Shown here in pieces: positions 31,358 through 41,124 of a stretch of DNA of 64,000 nt. This stretch comes from Bacillota bacterium. GTDB taxonomy: Bacteria; Bacillota; Clostridia; Oscillospirales; Ruminococcaceae. A model generated the notes under the pieces. It was not told the DNA's origin, did not search any database, and was given only the letters and a program-made list of their open reading frames with translations. Every line of letters starts with the position of its first letter. Position 1 is the first letter of the stretch. The position numbers and the translations under genes are program-made. Location: assembly GCA_023460035.1 (NCBI GenBank), contig JAEWRN010000004.1, positions 1 to 64,000 of the forward strand, written 5' to 3'.

Positions 31358-32341
31358 TTATGCTGCCTCACTTTCTGTTGCCGGGTGCACCGTAATCTCG
31401 CCACCCGGCGACACCGAAACCACAATGCTACCATTGTGGTCGGTGCGGTAAATTGCCGCGCCGCTTTGCTGAAACCGCTTTAAAATTTCAGCGTGCGGGT
31501 GCCCGTAGCTGTTGTCCAGCCCGCACGAGATGATAATATAACTGGGCTTTACCGCCGCAAGCAGCTTTGCCGTGTTGCTGGTGCTGCTGCCGTGGTGCGC
31601 GGCGTGAAACAGCGTTGCGCGCAGGTCTGGCTCTACCGCAAGCAGTTCTTTTTCTACCGCCGCTTCCCCGTCGCCGGTAAACAGGCACGAAAAAGACCCC
31701 GCCGTAAATTTAGTGCAAACCGAAAGGTTGTTCGTGTTGTCGGTCTCTACCCCGGCAAGCAGTACCCGCAGCGTGCCATCGCCAATGGCGACCTCCTGCC
31801 CGCGCTCTGCCGTCACTACCTTACAGCCGTTTTGCTTTTGTTTTTGCAACTCCTGCAAGGTGCTGGCAAGGATGCTGCTGGTGGGCTCGAACGACAGCTT
31901 TGTAAAGTCCGGCAAGATAAATTCATCCACCGTAAAGTTTTGCAATACGGCGGGCATGCCGCCAATGTGATCGGCGTGCGGGTGGGTCATCACCACACAC
32001 CGCAGCTTTGTGACCCCCGCACTTTTTAAATAGGCCACCAATTGGTCTGCGGTGCCCACGTCGCCCGCGTCAATCAGGCAGTACTCGTCGTTCTGGCGTA
32101 TCAGTGTGGCATCTGCCTGTCCCACGTCGATAAAATGGATCTCCGTCTGCCCGTCGGTCGTTGCTGCCGGTGCGGGCGCAACGCCCAGCGCCGCCTCGAT
32201 ATCCGCCCAGCGCGGGGTTTGCCAGCCATAGGCCTCCCCCGCCGTAATGACACAACAAAAGACAAAAAACAAAGCCGCAGCCAAAAAGACAATGCGGTTT
32301 TGTTTTTTGCGGTTTTTTCTCTGCCGCTGCGTTGCCGCCAA
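31358..32341 (-). CDS. ComEC/Rec2-related MBL-fold hydrolase
   Basis: A membrane-anchored metallo-beta-lactamase-fold protein of 327 residues. One N-terminal membrane segment (about 15-35) is followed by an Ala/Thr-rich linker and the domain with the metal motif THPHADHIGG, the downstream Asp in LFTGDGEAA and HHGSS. It resembles the exported nuclease-like domain of ComEC. TTG at 32341 is preferred because CGAGGAGGG lies just upstream. GTG at 32371 has no RBS. It lies between ftsK and DUF3006 on the minus strand. Confidence 0.85.
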   Translation of the reverse strand: MAATQRQRKNRKKQNRIVFLAAALFFVFCCVITAGEAYGWQTPRWADIEAALGVAPAPAATTDGQTEIHFIDVGQADATLIRQNDEYCLIDAGDVGTADQLVAYLKSAGVTKLRCVVMTHPHADHIGGMPAVLQNFTVDEFILPDFTKLSFEPTSSILASTLQELQKQKQNGCKVVTAERGQEVAIGDGTLRVLLAGVETDNTNNLSVCTKFTAGSFSCLFTGDGEAAVEKELLAVEPDLRATLFHAAHHGSSTSNTAKLLAAVKPSYIIISCGLDNSYGHPHAEILKRFQQSGAAIYRTDHNGSIVVSVSPGGEITVHPATESEAA

Positions 32342-32418
32342 AAAAAGCCCTCCTCGTTTTACCCCGGCCACAAAGCGGCCCGCATCCCCCTGCGGCCCGC
32401 CTACAGCGCCATAGAACT

Positions 32419-34974
32419 CTATTCTTCTTCGCTACCGGTTTGCTCCATCCCGTTTGTAAACATTTCAATAAACTGCTGCCGGCCAATTAGCACGGCACGC
32501 GGCTTTGAGCCCTCGTACGGGCCAATGACGTGCAGCTCTTCCATACTGTCCATAATGCGCGCCGCGCGGGCATACCCCAGTTTCAGCTTGCGCTGCAACA
32601 GTGAGGTAGACGCCATATTTGCCTCAATAACGGTTTCAATGGCGGTTTGCAGCATTGGGTCATAATCACTGCTCTCCCCGCCGGCACCGCCGTTTTTACC
32701 CTTTTCTTCTGTTGTCAGCTTTTCCATATCGGCAATCATGGTCTCATCGTACTGGGCATCGCCGCTCTGCTTCACATAGTCAATCACCGACAAAATTTCG
32801 GCATCTTTGACATAGGTGCCCTGGATGCGCAACGGCTTGTTGGCCCCCACCGGCATAAACAGCATATCGCCCATGCCAAGCAGCTTTTCGGCGCCCGCAC
32901 CGTCTAAAATGGTACGGCTGTCCACCTGACTGGAAACCGCAAACGCAATGCGGCTGGGGATGTTGGCTTTAATTAAACCGGTGATGACATCCACACTGGG
33001 GCGCTGGGTGGCAACAATTAAATGCATGCCCGCCGCGCGTGCCTTTTGGGCAATACGGCAGATGTAGTCCTCTACCTCTTTGCCGCAGACCATCATCAAA
33101 TCCGCCAGCTCGTCAATCACGATGGCGATATAGGGCAGCTTTTCCAGCTCTTCATCGCCCGCGGCAAGCCGGTTGTAGCTTTTAATGTCCCGCACATTGT
33201 GCTGGGCAAACAGCTGGTAACGCTTTTCCATTTCAGCCACTGCGCTGCCCAGCGCGCCACTGGCCTTGCGCGGCTCGGTGATGACCGGCATAATCAAATG
33301 CGGCACGCCGTTATAATCCGACAGCTCGACGACCTTGGGGTCAATCAGCAGCATTTTTACTTCTTCGGGGCTGCAGCGGTATAAAATGCTGACAATAATG
33401 GCGTTGATGCACACCGACTTACCGCTGCCGGTAGAACCCGCAATTAGCAGATGCGGCATTTTGGTGAGGTCCGCCACCTGCACACTGCCCGCAATATCTT
33501 TACCCAGTGGGATCACAATGGGGCTTTTGCTGGTTTTAAACTCGGCGGCACTTAAAATGCTGTACATATCCACCGCGCTGGCCTGCTTGTTGGGCACCTC
33601 GATGCCCACCGCGGCTTTGCCGGGTATCGGCGCCTCAATGCGCACCCCGGCGGCCGCAAGGTTCAGCGCAATATCGTCTGCAAGGCCGGTAATGCGGCTG
33701 ATTTTTACGCCGGCGGCGGGCTGCAGCTCGTACCGTGTCACGGCCGGGCCGCAGCTAATATCCATCAGCTTCGTCTGCACGCCAAAGCTGGCAAGGGTAT
33801 TCACCAAAAGCTCCGCATTGTGGCGCAGCTCGGTTTCGTCCCCGCCCGTCTGCGCCGCCTTGCTGCGCTCAAACAGCGACAGCGGCGGGTAACGGTAAGC
33901 CGCATGCCCCGGCGTACCGGGGGTCAGCATTGTCTGGCCAAACGAATCTTCCGACACCCGCACCGGCACGGTGTGCTCGTTTGGTACCTCCGGCGCCACC
34001 GGTACTGCGGCGGCAGGCGGTACATCCACCGCCTGCGGGCCAAGGTCAATATCAAACGGGGCGCGCGGGCCCGGCGCTGCTGCCGGCTGCGCCGTTGCAA
34101 CCGCAGATGCCACCGCAAACGGGGCGCTCATGTTGATGCCCGGCGGGGGCGGCGGCGACCCATAGTCGTGGGGGGCCGGCGGTTCATCGTCCAGCGAAAG
34201 GTCAATTTGCGGCTCGTCAAAAATTGAAGCGCCCGGCACCTTGGGGCCGGCACCCAGCGGCACATCAATCTGCGGCTGGCCTGCAAGGGCCTGCTCTTCG
34301 GCCTCTATTTCGGCTTGCGCCTCTTCGTATTCCTGCCGGCGGCGCTCTTGCCTTGCCGCGCGGGCGGCGGCGGCACTGCGCTCGTATTCACCCAGTTTTT
34401 CTTTAGCGCCCCCGGCCTTGGCCTGTACCGCCCGGTAAATATCCACCGGGGTCGTTGCCGTAAGCAGCATAAAAAATACCACGACCAGCAGCACAATAAT
34501 CACGTTTGCCGCCGGGCGGCCACAAAAAGCCAGAAGCGGCCAGCCGATAAGGGCTGAAAGCAGCCCGCCGCCGCGCAGCTGCTGCCCCGCCGTGCCCAGT
34601 GCAAACAGCGTGTCCCAAAAATGCCCGCCACTTAAATCAAGGCGGGAGAAAATCAGCGCAAGGGCCGTGGCAAAGCAAAGCAGCAGTGCTGCCTCGGTAA
34701 ACTTTGCCTTTGCCGGGCGCCCTGCCGCAATTAAAAATGCCAGATATAGCACCAGCGCGCCCACCGCATAGGTAACCACGCCAAACAGCCCAAACAGCCA
34801 ACTGCTAAGCTGGTTCCACAGCGGGGCACCCTTCACAAAGGTCAGTGCAACCAGCACGGCACCAAGGCCGAAGAGTAGAATGCTCCACGACTTATTGATT
34901 TCGGGCTGCTTTTGCTTGGGTGGTCTCCCGCGCCGCTTGCCCGCTGTGCTGTTTTTCTGGTTTTTTGCTGCCAT
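32419..34974 (-). CDS. ftsK: DNA translocase FtsK/SpoIIIE
   Basis: An 851-residue hexameric DNA pump for chromosome segregation at the septum. There are about four membrane segments in residues 25-175, then a Pro/Ala/Gly-rich linker of about 200 residues, the RecA-like motor with GSTGSGKSVCIN, and a C-terminal gamma wHTH (LLQRKLKLGYARAARIMDSM) that reads KOPS/SRS sites. The long GC-rich linker is typical. The RBS is weak. It lies between the MBL gene and uppP. Confidence 0.95.
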   Translation of the reverse strand: MAAKNQKNSTAGKRRGRPPKQKQPEINKSWSILLFGLGAVLVALTFVKGAPLWNQLSSWLFGLFGVVTYAVGALVLYLAFLIAAGRPAKAKFTEAALLLCFATALALIFSRLDLSGGHFWDTLFALGTAGQQLRGGGLLSALIGWPLLAFCGRPAANVIIVLLVVVFFMLLTATTPVDIYRAVQAKAGGAKEKLGEYERSAAAARAARQERRRQEYEEAQAEIEAEEQALAGQPQIDVPLGAGPKVPGASIFDEPQIDLSLDDEPPAPHDYGSPPPPPGINMSAPFAVASAVATAQPAAAPGPRAPFDIDLGPQAVDVPPAAAVPVAPEVPNEHTVPVRVSEDSFGQTMLTPGTPGHAAYRYPPLSLFERSKAAQTGGDETELRHNAELLVNTLASFGVQTKLMDISCGPAVTRYELQPAAGVKISRITGLADDIALNLAAAGVRIEAPIPGKAAVGIEVPNKQASAVDMYSILSAAEFKTSKSPIVIPLGKDIAGSVQVADLTKMPHLLIAGSTGSGKSVCINAIIVSILYRCSPEEVKMLLIDPKVVELSDYNGVPHLIMPVITEPRKASGALGSAVAEMEKRYQLFAQHNVRDIKSYNRLAAGDEELEKLPYIAIVIDELADLMMVCGKEVEDYICRIAQKARAAGMHLIVATQRPSVDVITGLIKANIPSRIAFAVSSQVDSRTILDGAGAEKLLGMGDMLFMPVGANKPLRIQGTYVKDAEILSVIDYVKQSGDAQYDETMIADMEKLTTEEKGKNGGAGGESSDYDPMLQTAIETVIEANMASTSLLQRKLKLGYARAARIMDSMEELHVIGPYEGSKPRAVLIGRQQFIEMFTNGMEQTGSEEE

Positions 34975-35029
34975 TCTTCAAAGCCCTGCCTTACAATTTG
35001 TTGTGGGGCAGCCCGCTGTGCGTCATTTG

Positions 35030-35908
35030 TCACAGTAAACGGGAAACCAGCTCTACAATGTTGCTGCCCCAAATATGCTCTAAAATACCGGCGACGAGCG
35101 TCAAAACACCCAAGACACCGGTGTAGTACGAAAACACGATAAACTTGTCGCTGACCACAAGGTAGCGGATGAGGCGAATGCAGAAATACCCCACGACCGC
35201 CGCCGTGATGATGCCCACCAGCACCGGGGCCCACTCGATGGCCTGCCCGCTGGAAATAGCGTCCTTTGCCTCAAACACACTGGCGCCCAAAATAGCCGGT
35301 ATGCCAAGGATAAAGCTGAATTTCACACAAAACTCTTTGGAATACCCCAGCAATAGCCCGCTGGAAATGGTGGAGCCGGAGCGAGAGATACCCGGCATGA
35401 TGGCCGTACCCTGAAATACCCCGATTACAAGCGCGTCGCGCACCCGCATCTCTTTTGCCGTTTTTTGCCCCTTGGCCGTGCGGGAAGCAAGGAACAGCAG
35501 CACTGCCGTCCACAAGAAGCAGAAGCCCTCTACCACAATGTCGTTGTCCTCGGTGATCATCGTCACCCAGTCTTTTAATAGCACAAAGCCCAGCAGCGGC
35601 ACACAGGCCAAAAACAGCATGTAAATCATACGGCGGTTTTCATCCTGCGTTTTAAAATGGAACTTGCCGGTAAACACTTCGCCCAGCATTTTAAAAAACG
35701 CACAAATCAGCTGCCAGATGTCTTTATAATAAACAAGAAATACCGCAAGCAATGTGCCAAGGTGCAGCATCAGGTTAAAAAACAACGCCCCCTGGCCCGA
35801 GTTGCCGGTCAAGTGCTGGTACAGTGTCAGGTGCCCGTCACTGGAAACCGGTAAAAACTCGGTCGCCCCCTGAATAATGCCTTGAAAAAGGCCGTCCCAT
35901 ATGGTCAT
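35030..35908 (-). CDS. uppP: Undecaprenyl-diphosphatase
   Basis: BacA/UppP of 292 residues with about eight membrane helices. It dephosphorylates undecaprenyl pyrophosphate so the lipid carrier of wall synthesis is recycled; overexpression gives bacitracin resistance. The catalytic motifs GATEFLPVSSDGHL near 14-27 and PGISRSGSTISSG in the second half are both present. AAGCGGAGGAC precedes the ATG at 35908. Confidence 0.95.
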   Translation of the reverse strand: MTIWDGLFQGIIQGATEFLPVSSDGHLTLYQHLTGNSGQGALFFNLMLHLGTLLAVFLVYYKDIWQLICAFFKMLGEVFTGKFHFKTQDENRRMIYMLFLACVPLLGFVLLKDWVTMITEDNDIVVEGFCFLWTAVLLFLASRTAKGQKTAKEMRVRDALVIGVFQGTAIMPGISRSGSTISSGLLLGYSKEFCVKFSFILGIPAILGASVFEAKDAISSGQAIEWAPVLVGIITAAVVGYFCIRLIRYLVVSDKFIVFSYYTGVLGVLTLVAGILEHIWGSNIVELVSRLL

Positions 35909-36229
35909 TGTATGTCCTCCGCTTTCTTGATGTCGTGCCGCCCGGCCTGTGAAAACCGTACTAAAAGCGAAGGCGACTTTAGACATCTTATTTTATCACT
36001 AAACCCGGTACTTGTAAAATACTTCCTGTTCTGTAACGCGCTGTGTTTGCTTTGCCCCACACTCTTTCGCCTATGCTACCCCGTATGGGGGTCCCGCTGC
36101 GCCCGCAGCTTTGTACAGCCCTTGCAAAGCATTTGTAAAACGCTTGTGTTTTGGTACAAATTTCCGTAAAATATTAATGGACCACCATTATATTCTTTTC
36201 GTTTTACAAACGGGAAAGGAGTGTTGTTT
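35909..36229. other. Divergent region between uppP and the AIM24 gene
   Basis: About 320 bases without a gene. A good plus-strand promoter for the AIM24 gene is TTGTGT at 36144-36149, a 17-base spacer and TAAAAT at 36167-36172. The uppP promoter is not obvious. Confidence 0.6.
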
Positions 36230-36910
36230 ATGCAGTACAAAGTGGAGGGCACCCCGTTGCCCGTTGTCATCTGTGATTTGCAGGCGGGCGAGCAGATGAT
36301 TACCGAGCGCGGCAGCATGAGCTGGATGAGCCCCAACATGAAAATGGAAACCACTTCAAACGGCGGCATTGGCAAAGCATTTGGCCGCATGTTCTCCGGC
36401 GAATCATTTTTTCAAAACCTCTACACCGCACAAGGGGGGCCGGGCATGATTGCCTTTGCGTCCAGCTTCCCCGGCTCCATCTACGCGTTCAGCATCACCC
36501 CCTCTCAACCGATGATCGTACAAAAAAGTGCGTTTCTTGCCAGTGAAGTCGGGGTGGAGCTTTCGGTCTTTTTTCAAAAGAAGCTCGGGGCCGGCCTGTT
36601 TGGCGGCGAGGGGTTCATTATGCAAAAGCTGTCCGGCAGCGGCACCGCCTTTGTCGAAATTGACGGCAACGCAATGGAATACACCCTTGCCGCCGGCCAG
36701 CAGATTGTCGTAGACACCGGCTACCTTGCCGCGATGGATGCCACCTGCTCGATGGATGTCGTGTCGGTGCCCGGCGTCAAAAACATGCTGTTTGGCGGTG
36801 AAGGCGTGTTCAACACCGTCGTTTCCGGCCCCGGCAGGGTAATCTTGCAAACGATGCCCATTTCGGCGGTTGCGGGCTCGCTGCAGCGGTTTTTACCCAG
36901 CGCAAAATAA
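36230..36910 (+). CDS. AIM24/TIGR00266-family protein
   Basis: A 226-residue all-beta protein of the TIGR00266 (AIM24) family. Family blocks include ITERGSMSWMSPNM, GGPGMIAFASSFPGSI, LIVDTGYLAA-like QIVVDTGYLAAMD and a GLGL-type end. The fold is a double-psi/TRAP-like beta barrel found across bacteria; its role is unknown. GGGAAAGGAG lies 8 bases before the ATG. The gene is monocistronic with its own promoter and terminator. Confidence 0.85.
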   Translation: MQYKVEGTPLPVVICDLQAGEQMITERGSMSWMSPNMKMETTSNGGIGKAFGRMFSGESFFQNLYTAQGGPGMIAFASSFPGSIYAFSITPSQPMIVQKSAFLASEVGVELSVFFQKKLGAGLFGGEGFIMQKLSGSGTAFVEIDGNAMEYTLAAGQQIVVDTGYLAAMDATCSMDVVSVPGVKNMLFGGEGVFNTVVSGPGRVILQTMPISAVAGSLQRFLPSAK

Positions 36911-36936
36911 GTACCCAGTGCGGCAGTTTTGCCGCC

Positions 36937-36964
36937 GGCACGGCATTGGCGCCGTGCCTTTTTT
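36937..36964 (+). terminator. Terminator after the AIM24 gene
   Basis: GGCACGGC (36937-36944) pairs with GCCGTGCC (36951-36958) and is followed by six T. Confidence 0.88.
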
Positions 36965-37174
36965 GTTTCTTGCCGCCGCCCGCAACACGTGCACATTGTT
37001 ACAACGACACCACTTGCCCGTTTTTTTCACATTTTGTCTGTTTTGTGTCTGCTTTGTCCACTGTGTGTTTCATACCCACACACTGCGGGCTTTTTATGGG
37101 CAAAACAGCAAAAACGCAGCGGCGCGCCGCGCCTTTTTTCTGCATTTTTCTGCATTTAACGCGCGCATTCGCCA
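36965..37174. other. Intergenic region upstream of acn
   Basis: A pyrimidine-rich stretch with a GCGGCGCGCCGC palindrome near 37116-37128 followed by a T-run, which may be a second weak terminator. No gene is supported. Confidence 0.4.
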
Positions 37175-37214
37175 ATGTTAATGCGTTGACAATCTGTCAC
37201 AAAACAGATACTAT
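37175..37214 (+). promoter_or_regulatory. acn promoter with Rex-box-like operator
   Basis: The promoter has TTGACA at 37186-37191, a 17-base spacer and TACTAT at 37209-37214. An 18-base near-palindrome at 37175-37192 (ATGTTAA-TGCG-TTGACAA) matches 12 of the 14 specified positions of the Rex consensus TTGTTAA-N4-TTAACAA and covers the -35 box. Since rex is the last gene of this operon, NADH-sensitive autoregulation is likely. Confidence 0.7.
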
Positions 37215-37253
37215 AAATAAGAGTAAAATAAGGAGATATACGAGGGATTATTT

Positions 37254-39191
37254 ATGGCTAAAAGCATTGCACAAAAAATTATTGCTGCCCACCTCGTGGA
37301 TGGCGAGATGACCCCCGGCGGGGAAATCGGCCTTCGCATCGACCAGACACTCACGCAGGATGCCACCGGTACCATGGCATACCTTGAGTTTGAGGCAATG
37401 GGCATACCCCGCGTAAAAACCGAGCTTTCCGTGGCGTATATCGACCATAATACGCTGCAAAGCGGGTTTGAAAATGCCGACGACCACAATTTTATCCGCA
37501 CGGTTGCAAAACGCATCGGCGTGCGGTATTCGCGCCCCGGTAATGGCATCTGCCACCAGGTGCACCTTGAGCGTTTCGCCATCCCCGGCAAAACCCTGAT
37601 TGGCAGCGACAGCCACACCCCCACCGCGGGCGGTATCGGCTGCCTTGCCATCGGCGCGGGCGGGCTGGACGTCGCCGTTGCCATGGGCGGCGGCGCTTAC
37701 TACATCCCCACCCCCGAAATCATTCATGTCAACCTGACCGGCCACCTTTCGCCGTATGTCAGCGCCAAAGACGTGATTTTAGAGCTGCTGCGCATCCTTT
37801 CGGTTAAGGGGGGCGTGGGCAAAATTGTGGAGTACGGCGGCGAGGGCGTAGCGACACTTTCGGTGCCGGAGCGCTCGACCATCACGAACATGGGCGCCGA
37901 GCTGGGTGCGACAACCAGTATTTTCCCGTCGGATGAGCAGACCCGCCGCTTTTTGGCGGCGCAGGGGCGTGAGGATGCTTACACCCCACTGCAGGCAGAC
38001 CCCGACGCGCAGTACAGCCAGGTGATTGACATTGACCTTTCTGCGCTGGTGCCGCTGGCCGCCTGCCCGCACAGCCCCGACAATGTAAAACCGGTGCACA
38101 CACTGGGCATGATTAAGGTCGACCAGGTTTGCATTGGCAGCTGCACCAATTCCAGCATTACCGACCTGCTGACCGTGGCGCAGATGCTGAAAGGGCGCAC
38201 CATTGCGCCGGACCTTGAGCTTTCAATCAGCCCGGGCTCAAAGCAGGTACTTGCCATGCTGGCTGCCGACGGCGCGCTGACCGATTTGATCGACGCCGGT
38301 GCCCGCATACTGGAATCCGCCTGCGGCCCCTGCATCGGCATGGGCTTTTCGCCCCCCAGTAAGGGCGTTTCGCTGCGCACCTTTAACCGCAACTTTGAGG
38401 GCCGCAGCGGCACACAAGATGCCAGCGTATACCTTGTCAGCCCCGAAACCGCGGCCGCCAGTGCACTTGCCGGTTATTTTACCGACCCCACTACCCTGCC
38501 GCCGATGCAGCGCCCCGCGCTGCCGGAGCATTACCTGATTCGCGACAACATGATCGAGCTGCCCGCCCCGGCGGACGACTACAAAAGTGTTGAGGTTCTG
38601 CGCGGGCCCAACATCAAGCCGCTGCCCAAAGCGCTGAAGCCGGAGGACCACATGGTGTTGCCGGTGCTGCTGAAGGTGGGCGACAACATCACGACCGACC
38701 ACATTATGCCCGCGGGCGCGAAGGTGCTGCCGTACCGCAGCAACATACCAAAAATCGCGACCTTCTGCTTTGAAAAGAACGACCCCACCTTCCACGACCG
38801 TGCGCTTGCCGCAAACGGCGGTGTGATTGTGGGCGGTGCCAACTACGGGCAGGGCTCCAGCCGTGAGCACGCCGCACTGGTGCCGCTGTACCTTGGCATT
38901 CGCGCCGTCATTGCCGTCAGTTTTGCCCGCATTCACAAGGCAAACCTTGTGAACGCCGGCATTCTGCCGCTGGAATTTGCCGACGCCACTGATTATGAAA
39001 AACTTGCGCAGGGCGATGAAATTGAACTTTCCGGCCTGATCGCGGGGATCCGCGAGGGCACACTGACCCTCGTAAACCGCACTAAAAACGAGCAGTATCA
39101 ACTGAGCTGCAAGCTGTCTGCCCGCCAGTGTGACATGATTCTGGCCGGCGGCCTGCTGAACTACACGAAACAGAAAAGCGAGGAACAGTGA
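37254..39191 (+). CDS. acnA: Aconitate hydratase
   Basis: Aconitase of 645 residues, the short form common in clostridia. It isomerises citrate to isocitrate. The [4Fe-4S] cysteines are in CIGSCTNSS and CGPCIGMGF, HTPTAGGIGCLAIGAGGLD is the substrate region, and the swivel domain carries GGANYGQGSSREHAAL. GAGGGA lies 7 bases before the ATG. The downstream isocitrate dehydrogenase follows after one base. No citrate synthase gene is nearby. Confidence 0.94.
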   Translation: MAKSIAQKIIAAHLVDGEMTPGGEIGLRIDQTLTQDATGTMAYLEFEAMGIPRVKTELSVAYIDHNTLQSGFENADDHNFIRTVAKRIGVRYSRPGNGICHQVHLERFAIPGKTLIGSDSHTPTAGGIGCLAIGAGGLDVAVAMGGGAYYIPTPEIIHVNLTGHLSPYVSAKDVILELLRILSVKGGVGKIVEYGGEGVATLSVPERSTITNMGAELGATTSIFPSDEQTRRFLAAQGREDAYTPLQADPDAQYSQVIDIDLSALVPLAACPHSPDNVKPVHTLGMIKVDQVCIGSCTNSSITDLLTVAQMLKGRTIAPDLELSISPGSKQVLAMLAADGALTDLIDAGARILESACGPCIGMGFSPPSKGVSLRTFNRNFEGRSGTQDASVYLVSPETAAASALAGYFTDPTTLPPMQRPALPEHYLIRDNMIELPAPADDYKSVEVLRGPNIKPLPKALKPEDHMVLPVLLKVGDNITTDHIMPAGAKVLPYRSNIPKIATFCFEKNDPTFHDRALAANGGVIVGGANYGQGSSREHAALVPLYLGIRAVIAVSFARIHKANLVNAGILPLEFADATDYEKLAQGDEIELSGLIAGIREGTLTLVNRTKNEQYQLSCKLSARQCDMILAGGLLNYTKQKSEEQ

Positions 39192-40349
39192 ATGGATGTC
39201 TCTTTGGCGCTTGACCACTTTAAGGCCCTGCTTGAAAGCCAGCAGCAGCGCGCGGCCATGATGCGCGCACAGAAAGATTTTGTCGACTATAAGGCACTGC
39301 CCACCATTGTCATTGGCATTTGCGGTGGCGACGGCATTGGCCCGGTGATTACTCACGAAGCAGAACGCGTGCTGCGCTTTTTGCTGGCGGGCGAAGTACA
39401 GGCCGGTAAAGTGGAGTTTCGGCAGATCGACGGCCTGACCATCGAAAACCGCATTGCCTGCGGCAAAGCGATCCCGGACGACGTGCTGGAAGAGCTGAAA
39501 GCCTGCCATGTTATTTTAAAGGGCCCTACCACAACCCCGCGCGCGGGCGACGGCATGCCCAACATTGAAAGTGCCAACGTTGCCATGCGCAAAGCGCTGG
39601 ACCTGTTTGCCAACGTTCGCCCGGTGCGCATCCCAGAAGAGGGCATCGACTGGACCTTCTTCCGCGAGAACACCGAGGGTGGCTATGCGCTGGGCAGCCA
39701 GGGGCTGGAGCTGGACGACGGCGTTGCCATTGACTTTACCGTAACGACTACCGAAGGCTCGCAGCGCATTGCCGAGCTGGCATACGACTTTGCACAAAAA
39801 AACGGCAAAAACCGCGTTTCCATCATCACAAAGGCCAATGTCATCAAAACGACCGACGGCAAGTTTTTAAAGCTGTGCCAGGAAATCGGCAAGAACTACC
39901 CGGACATCACGACCGACGACTGGTACATCGATATTTTGACTGCAAAGCTGATTGACCCCAAGCGCCGCGGTGATTTTCAGGTTTTGATACTGCCCAACCT
40001 GTATGGCGACATCGTCACCGACGAAGCGGCCGAGATGCAGGGTGGCGTTGGCACCGCAGGCAGCGCCAACCTTGGCAAGCGCTACGCGATGTTTGAGGCC
40101 ATTCACGGCTCGGCCCCGCGCATGGTGGCCGAAGGCCGTGACAAATATGCCGACCCGTGCAGCATGCTGCGCGCCACCGGCATGCTGCTGGCCCATATTG
40201 GCTATGCAAAGCAGGCCGCCGCGCTGGAGCATGCGCTGGATATCTGCATGTTCAAAGAGAAAAAACTGACAATTACCGGGCGCAACACCGGCTGTACCTG
40301 CGAAGAGTTTGGTAACTATGTCATGCAGACCGTAGAGCAAAACGCTTAA
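39192..40349 (+). CDS. icd: NAD-type isocitrate dehydrogenase
   Basis: A beta-decarboxylating dehydrogenase of 385 residues. GDGIGPVI at the start, the substrate loop PNIESANVAMRKALDL, ENTEGGYALG, the metal and NAD motifs in LPNLYGDIVTDEAAEMQGGVG, and HGSAP are all present. Together with aconitase it makes 2-oxoglutarate for glutamate synthesis. Isocitrate is the likely substrate by context; isopropylmalate is less likely. NAD rather than NADP use is inferred from size and family. The start follows immediately after the aconitase stop, with GAGGAAC inside the aconitase end as RBS. Confidence 0.88.
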   Translation: MDVSLALDHFKALLESQQQRAAMMRAQKDFVDYKALPTIVIGICGGDGIGPVITHEAERVLRFLLAGEVQAGKVEFRQIDGLTIENRIACGKAIPDDVLEELKACHVILKGPTTTPRAGDGMPNIESANVAMRKALDLFANVRPVRIPEEGIDWTFFRENTEGGYALGSQGLELDDGVAIDFTVTTTEGSQRIAELAYDFAQKNGKNRVSIITKANVIKTTDGKFLKLCQEIGKNYPDITTDDWYIDILTAKLIDPKRRGDFQVLILPNLYGDIVTDEAAEMQGGVGTAGSANLGKRYAMFEAIHGSAPRMVAEGRDKYADPCSMLRATGMLLAHIGYAKQAAALEHALDICMFKEKKLTITGRNTGCTCEEFGNYVMQTVEQNA

Positions 40350-40394
40350 CGAATAGCCCCTTCAAAATTTTAGAGAATACAAGGTGACAACACA

Positions 40395-41027
40395 ATGACC
40401 AGCCAAAACAAGCCTTCCCTGCCGGTAATTAAACGGCTGCCGCGGTATTACCGCTATCTCGGCGAAATGGAAAAAGAGGGAATTGTTAAGGTGTCCTCTT
40501 CTGAACTCGCCCAGGTCATGGGTACAACCGCCTCTCAGGTGCGGCAAGACTTCAACTGCTTCGGCGGCTTTGGCCAGCAGGGCATTGGTTACAATGTCAA
40601 ACTGCTGCGCGAAGAGCTGGGCAAGTTGATCTTTGCGCGCCAGCCCATCCCCACTATTTTAATTGGCGCGGGCAATTTGGGCCATGCCATGGCAAACTAT
40701 CTTGTCGAGGACAAACGCGGCTTTGAGCTGCAGGGTGCGTTTGACGTAAAGCCGGAGATGATTGGCCTTACGCTGTGCGGTGTGCTGATTCGCGATATGG
40801 GCGAGCTGGGCGCTTTTTGTGCCGAGCACAACCCCCGCGTCGCGGTGATCTGCGTGCCGCGCGACTCTGCCAAAAAAGTGGCGCGCCAGCTGATTGACCT
40901 TGGCATCCGTGCTTTCTGGAATTTCAGCCATTATGATTTTTCGATTGATTACCCGGATGTCGTGGTGGAAAACGTCCACCTCAGCGACAGCCTTTCTACC
41001 CTGAGCTACGAGGTCAACAACAACTAA
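40395..41027 (+). CDS. rex: Redox-sensing repressor Rex
   Basis: Rex of 210 residues. The N-terminal winged helix covers about 10-60 (IKRLPRYYRYL, then VSSSELAQVMGTTASQVRQDF). The C-terminal Rossmann NAD(H) domain has the motif LIGAGNLGHAMANYL. It represses fermentative and NADH-linked genes while NAD+ is high and leaves DNA when NADH rises. It is the third gene of acn-icd-rex, 45 bases after icd. A Rex-box-like operator sits on the operon promoter. Confidence 0.95.
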   Translation: MTSQNKPSLPVIKRLPRYYRYLGEMEKEGIVKVSSSELAQVMGTTASQVRQDFNCFGGFGQQGIGYNVKLLREELGKLIFARQPIPTILIGAGNLGHAMANYLVEDKRGFELQGAFDVKPEMIGLTLCGVLIRDMGELGAFCAEHNPRVAVICVPRDSAKKVARQLIDLGIRAFWNFSHYDFSIDYPDVVVENVHLSDSLSTLSYEVNNN

Positions 41028-41048
41028 CCTCTTTTGCAAGGCATTCCC

Positions 41049-41084
41049 CCGCCCCGCAGCCAGTTTGTGCGGGGCGGTTTTTTT
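41049..41084 (+). terminator. Terminator after rex
   Basis: A perfect 10-bp GC-rich stem (41049-41058 with 41068-41077) followed by seven T. Confidence 0.92.
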
Positions 41085-41124
41085 CAATCTGCTTTTACTA
41101 TCCCAATTTGAAAGAGGAATTTTT

